From Echinococcus granulosus (lineage: Eukaryota > Platyhelminthes > Cestoda > Cyclophyllidea > Taeniidae), in contig NW_020170577.1 of assembly GCF_000524195.1 (NCBI RefSeq), positions 22,574 to 83,592 on the forward strand: 61,019 nt of DNA, written 5' to 3'. Positions 35,911-46,885 of this stretch are shown here, piece after piece (positions within the stretch are counted from its first letter, which is position 1; every line of letters starts with the position of its first letter). The notes beneath the pieces were generated by a model that had not been told where the DNA came from, made no database searches, and saw nothing but the letters and a program-made list of their open reading frames with translations. Position numbers and translations under genes: made by a program.

Positions 35911-36259
35911 AAAAGCACATAGAGAAAGCAGCCCTCCTGTGATGTTTTCTTTTAACAGCCTTTGTGAAAAGAAAATCAAACTAAAACTGAAATGAACGTC
36001 TATGTCAGCATAATTAATGACCTATTTGCGTGGGTCGGGTCAGGTGGGAGGATGATATCCTATGCAAAATAGTTTCGACTACGATTCTTTGTCAGGTTTC
36101 CCCCACAAAGTGCCAATGGTTTTCTACGTAGTTTTGAAGTGCTTAGAATATCCCATTAACTCCCGTATTGGAGTGACTAGAGCTGAGACTTCCGATAAAA
36201 AATTACTGAAATTCTGGGTGTCCGTTAGGAGTGGGTTCGCTATTTGCTGCCTACAACAT

Positions 36260-36430
36260 GGGGTCCCAAAGTTTCCCTGAATTTAAAAGAAGCCATATTA
36301 GTAAGACAGGAAACGAAATGCCGCCGCGGCGTACAGCTGGGGCTGCTAGCATGACTCAGAGGCAATGCTACCAAGAGGAAGTAAAAGGTGGAGCCTTCAG
36401 AGTCCACGAAACTAAACCATAAAGCTAAAG
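36260..36430 (-). mobile_element. Isolated degraded LTR-like block
   Basis: Read on the minus strand it includes CATGCTAGCAGCCCC and CGGCATTTCGTTTCCTGTC at the spacing seen in other blocks. Ends are not preserved. No internal region is seen beside it. Confidence 0.4.
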
Positions 36431-37540
36431 ACTCACCCGTAGTGCTTTATAGGTACAGTCTGTTGACTTTATTATTGCCTCCTTTTATTTGGTTCATAAA
36501 TTTTGGTTATTATATAGACAAAGTTGAAAAAATATGGAACCAATACAATGCAACCTTTGCATATTTACGTCAGCATTATTTACATAGCAGGGAAATGGGA
36601 AGTGTTTAGTGTTCCATTTACCTTGAAAGGTGATAGCTACAATAGTTTTCTCATATTCACGCTGTGGCAAAACATTTAAAAAGTTCATCATCAGTTTTCG
36701 TTTTGGAGGGCAGTCAGCTATGCCATCTTTCCTTCTTGATTCTAATTCACAGTAAATGAGTTTGTCCTTTCAAGTCCAGCTTACTAATTGAAGTGAAGGA
36801 GGAAGTCGAGATAACAGCTGAAGCAAATGGTTTATAGAAATGCCAAGCAAATTTTCTCTAAGTACTCAAGCCTTGGGCAAATTTTATGGCCGAACGAGTA
36901 GTTTTGACATAACCCTAAAATAATATCCATCGAAAGGTACCAGTAAATTAAGTAGTATGAAACATTGTCTTAACAATGACAGCCAAAATTATTCATTTTA
37001 CCTGAAAAATATAATCATATCTGCTAAATTTCCTAAAAAAGGGAAGAATTTACACTCTTTGAATGGTTTAAAACATTTAGACCTACCCAAATACTTCTTA
37101 AGTTAACTGAAACAAAGTGGTACCTCTGGCTGGTGTAGCTTTTGAAGTGACTCTGTACTAGCAAAAACAACAAGTAGTAATTGCATACCTAAGGGATCGA
37201 CTCCCTTTAAATGCTAGTTAGAGTTACGCAGAGTCCACCTTCGCTTTACAGCACACCTATTAGTCGAACTTTACGAAAGTTGACCTGCAATTTGCTTACA
37301 CCTCTATACTGTATAGAATAGACGGAAATGTCAAGCTTCAAATTAATGTGACATCACAATTAAGCTTGATGCCACCAAGTGTGAAGAAGTTCACAAGAGG
37401 AGGAGGAAGAAACAAAAAGGAAGGTCTGACTGCGAGTACTGGTTTCACTTCCTGGTTAAAATTTTGTTTATTAAGGTCAAAATAGCCTTTCAAATGAAGA
37501 AGGAAAATTATCCGTAATAAGTACTTGTGCGGACATATCA
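36431..37540. other. Unassigned stretch
   Basis: AT-rich, with short frames only and no recognised gene. The last 50-70 nt (37,490-37,555) resemble, inverted, the sequence outside the 3' block of copy 3. Confidence 0.35.
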
Positions 37541-37544
37541 ATGA

Positions 37545-38605
37545 GTCCCTTGTAGCACCCTGAATCTTACCTGAAGGCAGAAGAAGTGATATTACGGGAT
37601 CAGAAAATGTATTGCCGACATGCAGAAGGAGTGGGGCTAATGACATGGCACCAAGACCCAGCCAACCGAGCAAACTTACAATCGGCGGAGAATTAGGTGT
37701 TCGCGCAACGAAATGCAGAGACAAACAAGTAAACACAGTATAACAGAGAGCCCATCATCTTCTGAGTGTCATCGGGAGAGCTTCCCTTAGTCAACTTTCC
37801 GTGTCGTCCAGTAAGGAAAACCCCCATGGTCCAGCGGCATCATGCATCGAATTAGCGTGAAACTAAGGCGATATCTGACCGCATCGTTGCTAATCACTTC
37901 TGTCAACTCCAGTGGAGCTGGAGTTGTGTCCTGTTCGTTAATTGTATTGGGGAAAGGGGGAATGTACTATCTATCTCGTATGTCCATTGCTGACCGCAAG
38001 AACGCTATCCTTAATGCGGAAACATTCAATCAAAGACAAAGTCCAAAATAGCTTCATCAGGAAGAGTTTTCGTGCTCAGCCATGTCCATTTAGATACTAT
38101 TTAGGTAGCGAAGAGGTGGATGAAGTATCACCTGTTCGCTTGATTGACATCGTCCTATAAGCACCGCAGACACCACATAACCAACTATTTTACATGGTTC
38201 ACGGTTAGTATCACTTCAATTGTTAATATCATTCATGCAGAATACAAAACTTGGGTAGTTGCCGAAGGCAGACACTACTTTCAACTCTTCTGTTAGGCGC
38301 TGCCACAGGTTCTCCCATCTGCTGTAAATGGCCTTCCTCCATTACTTTGCGTTCTATCACCCAGCAGTAGAAGCCAGGGTGGTTGTCCTTTGGTATCAAT
38401 TTTGATCTTCACTTCCACTGATGCAGCTCCTGGAGTGTTTCTGAAAACAACAGAAGACATGATAATAGAGCACAAGATGTATCGCCCATGTATGGAAGGG
38501 CTGGGTGCAACAGGCATGGCCCGAAGGGCCTTCCCCCTTAGCGAAAGTATCGTGGTCGAGCCTTAAGTGCCCGTCAAACCGAAACGAAGTGTTAAACACC
38601 CAAGC
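37545..38605 (-). mobile_element. LTR-flanked miniature element, copy 4 (inverted)
   Basis: LTR-like blocks in minus orientation lie at about 37,550-37,740 and 38,420-38,605, roughly 870 nt apart. Read on the minus strand, the left block contains CTGCCTTCAGGTAAGATTC and ends GGTGCTACA. Inside the right block, GTGGAAGTGAAGATC leads into ACCAAAGGACAACCACCCTGG, the same interior as copies 1 and 2. A primer-binding motif itself is not preserved here. The interior aligns with copy 2 over its whole length, for example CAACTCCAGTGGAGCT against CAGCTCCACTTCAGCT. Confidence 0.58.
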
Positions 38606-39129
38606 AAAATACCACATCTCTAATGAATATGGAAGAAGTGAAAAAGAATTTTTTTTTCTCCAAAATAGATCATCAGCTTAAATGCACGTTCAGTCCTGTA
38701 TCATACCAACAATTGTTTTTGTTCTTATTCAGACCAGACGCCACTCTATGTCTCAACGTCATTTATGGCAGCATCGGGGCAAATGTTCCGCGCTAAATTC
38801 CTCTAAAAGCAGCGAAAAATTATAATGCCATTTAATTTGAATGCTGAAGTTATAAAAACAAACCTCTGTTTAACCTAAATGAATCCTAAATACTGGATTT
38901 GTGAGGACGCATCAGTATCTCTCTCATCCTCAAAATGGGGTAAAAAATAGATAAGTTTTGAGCTTGAATTTTGGTTTTTCCTAGGTAAATATTCCACCTC
39001 ATAGTATTGCATGTTTCAAAAGCGTGGCTAGGAACTAAGTTATAGTCAAACATTTATAAGCCTATTAAATGGGCATACAACCGATTATTTATTGCATTTT
39101 ATATAATGCCTCGATACTTGGCTTAATTC

Positions 39130-40290
39130 TTTATTTGAGAATTGCGGAACCTTGAGTCTCCGCTTCTGTAGTTTTGCTGGGCTACCCTACCCTAGTATTT
39201 TGACTTCTTTCCACTTTAGTTATGATAAAACATGCAAATTATGCCTTTAAAAGAAACCGATTTTAACTAATTATTCCCAAGTCAAGTGTAAATGATTTTA
39301 AAAATAAAGGGTCTATTACCATAGTTGCTCGTTGAGCTATTTCGTATTGTCATGGGTACTCAAGGCATGGCAGCATTGGAAGGCGCGGAAAGCGGAAAGC
39401 GAATCCCAATCAGAAGGACACCGATTCCGATTTCTATTCCCGAATAATAAAGCTTTAACATGACCGGAAAGAGGCATATGCTGCTGATGGAAAAATTCAC
39501 GGCCAGCGCCAACAAAGGGGTTGAAAATGGCAGTGGAAATGTTTTTAACAACTAAAGTGACATTTGAAGGAAACCGTCTGGGATGTATGTTACAGAGCTG
39601 TTTGCGGTACCTGTATGAAGATGTCAATTGCTTGAATACGCGGTACCTTCTCTACCACTCTACTAGCTGGGTGGGATCCAGACAGTTATGTCTGGGTAGA
39701 GCCGAGGTGGGAGCAAAGTGGCAAGAAGGAAGAGACTCGAAATGTCATTCTCTCCACACTATATTCGGCACGACCCATATTAAACGACTCTGGTTTTAGA
39801 CCAGTGTTCTAGAGAGTCACGATGGCCATATGAGATGGCCATTACATTTCCTCTTCTTCCTATGCAGTTCTTAAACAAGACGAAACTCAAGATCCTTTGG
39901 AATAACTAAGAGCGATTTGAAATTGTGCGATCAAGTATCGTCTCAGCTGCACTCGAATTCGACGACTAGAGCGGTTGAGTCGTGAATATTGTATCCACAG
40001 CTTCGAACACGTTGTGATGACCTACTCGGGATGAGGACCAGGGGGAACGCCTAGGTTGACGCTCAACAAAAGAGGAGAGCCATGTGATACTTTGGATGTT
40101 CATTTACCCCACGGACATAAGAAGCCCTGCTTTTTTACTCCTCAAGGCAGCCGTCTTTGTATTTAAAAAGCACGAGAGCACTAAAAGACTGCACAGATTG
40201 TTTAGTACTCAGTGAAAGGTTTAACTTCCCATATACGCGATAATAAGGTCTTCTTTTTAGTATCGATTCATTTCAGGAAAGTAGAAACCA
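39130..40290 (+). mobile_element. LTR-flanked miniature element, copy 5 (strongly decayed)
   Basis: The interior is clearly related to copies 1 and 3: ATGGCAGC...GGAAAGCGAATCCC near 39,367-39,407, GTTATGTCTGGGTAGAGC at 39,685, CAAGTATCGTCTCAGCTGCAC near 39,934, and the purine run AAAAGAGGAGAG before CCATGTGATAC at 40,080-40,089. The terminal blocks are barely recognisable, so the stated ends are approximate. Confidence 0.45.
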
Positions 40291-41599
40291 GTGACACTTT
40301 TGGAACCAACTCGGTACCGAGGTGTAGTAAAAACTCTCTCAAATAATGATATAAACCTTCCACTTGGCACAACCTATGCAAATAGGCCGCTGTTTATGCT
40401 GACCTCAGTATTCATTCTGATGTTCATTTAACTTCCTTTTACAAAAGCTTTCAATGCAGACTTTTAAAGGGTCAAAAGTATGGAAAAACTGTGCTTTCTG
40501 CATGAATTTTTACAATTTAAAATGTCATTCTAAGTAAAATGAGAGCATTTGCCTTGCCACGGGGAAGAGACCTATCAATGTGCATCCCTTTACGCATATA
40601 TTTACGGTCAACCTCAAATTTAGAGGCAATGTAATAACCAATTCAACGGATTTCAGGTTTGATTGCTTCTGCAGTGGAGACCATACCATGTGGCTGTCCA
40701 GAGGAAATGACTTATTTTGAATCAACTAGCTGAATTGTTTTACATTTCTTTTGCAGATTGGAAGAAAGTCATTTGTGATTCGACGGAAAAATACAGAGCG
40801 ATTTCTAGATCTACAGCTGAAGTTGGGTAGTCATGCCATGCAATGATATGTAGATGGACGGAAGTTGGAAATGGGAAAACTTGTCCAAAGTTCAACCCAC
40901 TAGAGCAGGTGGTGGGTTTAGGAACCATGGCAGGTTTTTAAATTTTTTCGCTTTATCTCGATTAGATCAGTGCAGATGGATGATGTCAGTATATATCTCC
41001 GTTGGCCCCTTCTAACATAGCAACTACTGGAAATCCGAAATTGTTTACCATAAGCTAAGGGAGTAAAATTAAGGGGACAATAATAAACTCTCCAAATGGC
41101 CATAGATCACAACTAGATGTGAATAGCGCAGCAACTACTGGGAAGTAGACATCGCGGAGTCTGTTGTGACAAACAAGCTGACTGATTAGCCAGCCAGATC
41201 TGCAGATATGTGACAGATGATGCATTTGACATGCTACACTTGACCTTAGAAGTGCGTAGCTACTTTCACCGACCCCAGAGCGTTGAGGTGGCTCCAACAC
41301 AGGTTTTTATGGCGTGTTTTAGGCCCAAATTCAACACACTTTGGTTAGAATGGGGCCTATCTGCATTGTTCTTGTTCTTAAAAGTGTCCCAAGTCAAGAC
41401 GAATAGACGGAACATTGATTCGTTCGTATCAAAAAGAACAAAAGTGTGGCATAGATGCCGTGTGTATAAAGTTACTTCACTCTTAAATTTCCAGACTTTA
41501 GTAAAGAAGGAAATTAGTATTTCCGGTTGGTTGTTCACTGGACTGGATCACAACCATTGAGAACACTGGGTTTTTAGAGACATCGTCACCACTTTTGCC
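40291..41599. other. Unassigned stretch
   Basis: Several overlapping frames of 80-116 codons occur on both strands at 41,055-41,560. They overlap each other in antisense, resemble no family known to me and have no splice context I can support. No gene is called. Confidence 0.35.
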
Positions 41600-43130
41600 A
41601 CATACTATCGGTTAACCAAACTGTGAAAATTGGTCCTAACCATTCCCATTACCCAAATACCACATCAACAAACCACTCACTACCTCACTAACATTGCGAA
41701 TATCGTAGAAAATACGAGAGGAGGTGCGTGCATTTGCAGAATAGGCCATGAAGTGACCATTTACTTCACCTGCATCACTTAAACTGAAGAAGTGCAAATT
41801 TCCTCAAACAGAGAAGATCCTAGGCCTATTCCAATCAAGTTCAGTCTAATCCAACCCACTCCATTTCATTCCACCCCGTTTCCCTTTTTTCCACTTATGC
41901 TTCTGGGTGATTCTTCTGTGTGACATTATCAACACGAATGACGGTTGCGTGGCGAAGGCAATAGCACAACACAAAATGCAAAGACTTTTAATCTTCCTAC
42001 CTGCCTATTTAATCAATCAGTACATTTCAAAGATTTGCGTGGGCAAGATGATCATTAGTAACGCCTAATGAGGCGCAGTTGGCAACATTAAACAAACCGT
42101 GACTGTCTGCATGGGTACCTAGTGGTGAAGTAGAATGCTCCACCCAAAGGTGAGATTCGTTAGAGTGAGAGATACGCATTAGGTTAGCTTTTTAGTTTGG
42201 CTCTATAGTAAAGCATTGAAAATCTGCTCGGCTACGCACACAGGTGGCGGTGGGCATCAGTTGTGACTGATACACCGCCGTAGACGGCACCGAAGTACCA
42301 AGTGACAAATGCCATGATTCGAGTCACCGACTTGCCCACCATTGCAACTCTCTCGCTTCATCAATTCCACCACTAAACTTAGTAGTCATTTACCTCTGGA
42401 CACACTGTCCTCCAGAAATATTTCGACTCTAAACGAAACGGTTGACGGAAAACGGTCTAATTTCCGACCATTGCATTGGCCAACAAATTCCCATGTCAGT
42501 CAGTAATATTAAATAGACCCTGCCCCTTATTTGCGTGCTAATGGTGGAATTTACCTTACCCCAAAGCACTAGGTGCCAATAATGAGGGAGAATGCGACCG
42601 ATGCGAATAGAAGTAGAGGCAGCAGCATCAACTCAGGATGGAAGCACAACTAGTAGGCATCCGCAACTCCAAGGCAAGTGAATTCTCCTTGGTTGAAATT
42701 CTTTCACCAGAGCCAAAGGATTCACTGCAAAACCAACATAAACATAACATCTTACGTAAAATTTGCCATCATCTGCCAGAAGTCACAACGATTAGCACTA
42801 CCTTACCAACGATAATTCACTCTTGGGCTTCGGACAAGGGAGACAGTCTAAACTTAATGGTGAATGATATCCGCTTAGCAGTGGAGGCATCTTCCTCCAA
42901 GGCTCTTCCTCTTGCGGGTGTGTTAGCAAAAAACGATCACCTGCCTCCTACCCGTCCACCAGCCTGCCCAACTCTCCAAATGCAAGGCATCCGGACTCAC
43001 TGTAATATCGCCTTGCCCCTAATGCATGCACGGTTTAGGGTGAAGAGCACTTGAATGACTCATAGATAGTGGCAACTTAAGTCGACTTGTCCACCCGACT
43101 ACTTAGAGCTGGGTGTTATTTTATTCTTCA
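41600..43130 (-). repeat. Mosaic repeat fragment, inverted (modules E-F)
   Basis: Read on the minus strand from 43,130 this begins ATAACACCCAGCTCTAAGTAG-CGGGTGGA (module E). It continues to the F landmark at 42,230-42,270 (CAGGTGGCGGTGGGCATCAG) and the end of F at 41,600-41,720, where CAACAAACCACTCAC parallels 28,300. It lacks A-D. A 138-codon plus-strand frame (42,638-43,054) lies antisense inside module E and has no counterpart in the other copies. Confidence 0.6.
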
Positions 43131-43194
43131 TAATGTTGATTAACAGCTCTTCCCCTGTTGATCACTCACCCTTCAATTTCTTCACTTCAGACCT

Positions 43195-43390
43195 TGTAAT
43201 CCGTTAACTGTTTCCTAAACTCCCAATTCTGGTTCAGGGCCAACCAGGAACACTGCTATTTTACCTCTGCTGGGTCACTTGGCCTCCACGTCATGGCTTT
43301 AGCTCCCAAACCCTTCTTTGGGTTAACAAGATATAATCTGCCCAAGGACTGAGTCATCTTACATCTTCAGGTAAGCCTCGAGGTACTACA
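43195..43390 (+). mobile_element. Isolated LTR-like block with fused splice signals
   Basis: 196 bp from TGTAATCC to TACTACA. It contains GCCTCCACGTCATGGC and the sequence ACATCTTCAG|GTAAGCC at 43,361-43,377, an acceptor joined directly to a donor. No primer-binding-like sequence or purine tract is next to it. Confidence 0.55.
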
Positions 43391-44168
43391 ACTTGCCCTT
43401 TCATTGACGGGAATTTGGGTTGCCTACTGAGGAACTGGGCTTGGCAAACCCAGTTCAGTATCTCCTAGCTATAAGGGCAAATTTCGCCGCCCAACACTTT
43501 ATTAGCTGGTTGCTAAGTCTAACTACAAAACTTTTAAAAAAAATATGGAAGCAATTTTTAAAGGCAATAAAATTTATCGAAGAAAAAGTAGCCTTGTTCA
43601 CTCCAGCGCCACTCCAAAGCTTAAGAAGGAGCAACAGTATTTAAATAAAAGAAATATTGAGCAGAAGCCTAATCAGCAAGGCAACCGGATTCGACAGCTT
43701 GCTGTTAGAATTTTAAGACAAATCATTATCTTGATCAAATTTTAACTTTTTGAAAGATGTAGCCCAAATAACAAAATAGATTTTCACAATCGTACACCTT
43801 TATGATGGTTAAAATATTATGGCCAATGTCAAACCAGTATTTGAATTCGTCATTGGTGGTTTACTGTGGTTCAAGGAGGCTGCTCAAATGATGTTTCAGT
43901 AGAATTTAGAGTCTGCCGTAGTGATAAATAAATGCATAATTAACGCCTTTGCTACTAGGGCCTCACCTCAATGCATATACTTTGTTGTTCCACTATGCCG
44001 CTAACAGTCATTAATCCTTTAGTCTATTCCATTGGGATAGGAGGATTGGGAGATGTAATTATCCCCAGGCTAGTGACATTAGATACATCCATTTCCCTTT
44101 TTACTCTTAACCAATCGATTTGCGGTATAAGCTGGGACAACCGTTTATCGTGAGTGGCTGGAAAGTGC

Positions 44169-44227
44169 GTCACGCATTTGTGACGTTGACCTCAGCTAGT
44201 AAAATTGGAAAGTCACATATGAGTGAC
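44169..44227. repeat. Paired GTCAC-N6-GTGAC dyads in module A
   Basis: Two dyads of identical design occur 27 nt apart, at 44,169-44,184 (GTCACGCATTTGTGAC) and 44,212-44,227 (GTCACATATGAGTGAC). The first is preserved in both other copies of module A. The second is preserved only in part there. Confidence 0.65.
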
Positions 44228-46785
44228 TCCGCTAGTTATCCCCTAAAAGAGTGACAAACACGAAATTAAAGTAAATTTCTACTATCGAAATGGAACAATT
44301 TGTTACAAATTAAACGGGAATGCAGTCGCATCTCCTTGAGTCATGACTTGTTATAGTTCCTCCTGTAATATCATGATAAAAGACAAGTATTTTATGGGAA
44401 TGGTGTGACACGCACCTTGGCTGGAAAATGTTCGTAATGCTTCACTAGTTAGGTGGCTAAATGTGGTCTGGGCAATAAGCTTCTCCGAGCACTTGCAAAA
44501 GACCCACTTATTTGCCTCCCTACTAAACGCCCACGTCTGCTCTTCCCACGTCCACCTCGCCATCGCACTGGCCACATATTTAGCCGCCCCGAGTGACAAT
44601 TACAGCTTGCCTCGTCACACAGCAGGCACAATTCTAGAAACACATCACCAGCCTCCTAATTTAATCCATTCATAGTGATGCGATAGAAAGATCATTTATG
44701 CATGCAGTAGTTAAGAAATTATGCCATCCACTGGCCAAAGTATGTTTGAACGTGCACATGTTCGTATTCTTCTTAGATTTCGCACGCCAGGATACAGTCG
44801 CTATGTCCGGACATGGGCGAACCCAGGCCTCCTCACCATCACAGAGCCCTCTGCGCTTTCAGGTGGTACTCTGGGGCGAAGCTAAACACCTCTTTTAAGG
44901 CGATAGACCTGTAACCAATTCGACAATGCTCTTAATCAAGTGTGCTAACACAAACCAAAGTTAACACAGAGATATCTGTATTATTTTGGTGAAAAATAAC
45001 AAATTTCTTTCACCACAATGCCTATAAATATGTTCGAATTCGAAGTTTCTTTTTTTAAGTTGTAAGCGTCAGCTTTTATTATCCCCTTTTGTCTGACGAC
45101 TGGTTTTTATTTTGATTCCCCTGTTAGATAAAAAATGAACCTAGAGGGTTTAGCTTTTGAAGAGAATGTCTGAAAATAAAAGTGATTGTCCAAATGATTG
45201 AAGTGGATACCTGTAGTAAAACAAATGCCGGGTGAGTAGCCGTGGTTTCACAACTGTTCAGTGGGCTTTGAAGCAGTACCATTATTCCAGATGAGGTTAG
45301 ATTTAAATGGTTCAGAAAAATCTAAATTGGCCTTGTAAATATAGCTTGAGTTAGGAACTGCTGAGGTCACAGAGCGACCACCACCTTCATTAACAATTCT
45401 CATTAGTTTGACTTTCAGGCTGGCTGACAAGGGATACGATCTCTTTACACTGACATACATTTGTCTGCAATTCTGCATTAATTCGGAGGAAAGTTATTAT
45501 TTATTTAAGCCTTCTTAACCGCCAAGATTCCAGACAAGTTTGTCCCTTAATAGGTGTCTCAATTTTTGGACTAAATTAATTGGCCAGGGGTCATGCTGAC
45601 ATCAACCATTGTTGAATGAAATTGCAGAACCGGTTTGAGCTAATGTCTCCTAGTCTCGGTTAACTAATGAATACACACTAAAAAGCAGCGTTAACCTTGG
45701 CCGATCTCTGACTTTAATTCATTTCGCATCAAACAGGAGTAGAACGTATCAAAGGCTTTACACTTTTGCTTTTCTGGTTTCTGTTTTCAATCCATGTGAG
45801 GAGTTTTTTTACCAGCCTCCTAATTTAAAACATTATTTTCGATGACGAAACCCGAGAAAGGGCGACAAAAGGGAAATACAATCACAGTGATGGCAGAGAA
45901 GGCTCATCTTGTGCATGCAGCAGTTAAGAAATTATATAACGCTCTGGCCAAAGTATGCCTGACTATGCGTTTTTGTGGATCGTTTTTCACTGTCACATAT
46001 AGGAAGCAGTCGATAAGCCCCAACACGGCGTTACAGGGAGGTCGACTTTTGACTGGTAATGAGCAATGGTTCGGCTAGCAATGGGTCATTTCACTTGACA
46101 CTGACATATGTGAGAAAGTTACAATGTATTGAGGCTCTCTTAGTGCCAGAAATACCAAAAAGGCTTGCATCTCATGATGTCTCAAATTTTGGAATAGATA
46201 ACCTAACATCTTGGTGACATAAGTAATTGTTAGCCGAATTTGCAGACTGTCTGAACTATTGCCATGTAGCCTGGCTTAATTAATGGATTCACGCTAGAAG
46301 GCAATTTTTAGCTCTAAATCAATTTGCAAGAGGAAGAATTCGTGCGTATTAGAGGACTTACATGTTGGCTTTTCCCACTGCAGTATTTAATTCTACATGC
46401 ACAATATCCATGTGAGGGGGTTTTCATGAATTGACTTCACATGCCTGGACTCTTAACACCTAGTGATGAGGCTCCAGCTTTGCACGGTGCTATCTATTAG
46501 AGAGCTAAGGCCTTAACAACTTCTATACGCCTTAGAGACAAATACTGCAAGGAAAAATAAATGCAAAGACCCGTGGTGACGGAAATAGCAACCAGATTTT
46601 ACTGTCGTAACACATGGCCAACTACTGATTTCCACATAAGCCTCTTCAAAAACATGGCTCCATTCATCCTCCTTCAGAATAGTCCAACTATTTTGTGTTC
46701 CCAACCAAAACCAGCTTACAACACATAGCTACTTGAATATGAATGCACTATTTTGCTCTGGGGTCGTTACCAAAGGTCGGAGCAG

Positions 46786-46885
46786 NNNNNNNNNNNNNNN
46801 NNNNNNNNNNNNNNNNNNNNNNNNNNNNNNNNNNNNNNNNNNNNNNNNNNNNNNNNNNNNNNNNNNNNNNNNNNNNNNNNNNNNN
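46786..46885. other. Assembly gap of 100 N
   Basis: Exactly 100 undetermined bases. Left of it is GGTCGGAGCAG, the same decamer that borders the first gap. Right of it the sequence resumes in module E (CAATGCGCTTCCATAACGC), so about 450 nt present at 55,137-55,590 in copy P2 are missing or hidden here. Confidence 0.95.

Noticed and set aside
41055..41560. Overlapping 81-116-codon frames on both strands
   Set aside because: They overlap in antisense and none shows family motifs; at most one could be real and nothing favours any of them.
42638..43054. 138-codon plus-strand frame
   Set aside because: It lies antisense inside module E of the mosaic repeat, is not conserved in other copies and has no recognisable domain.
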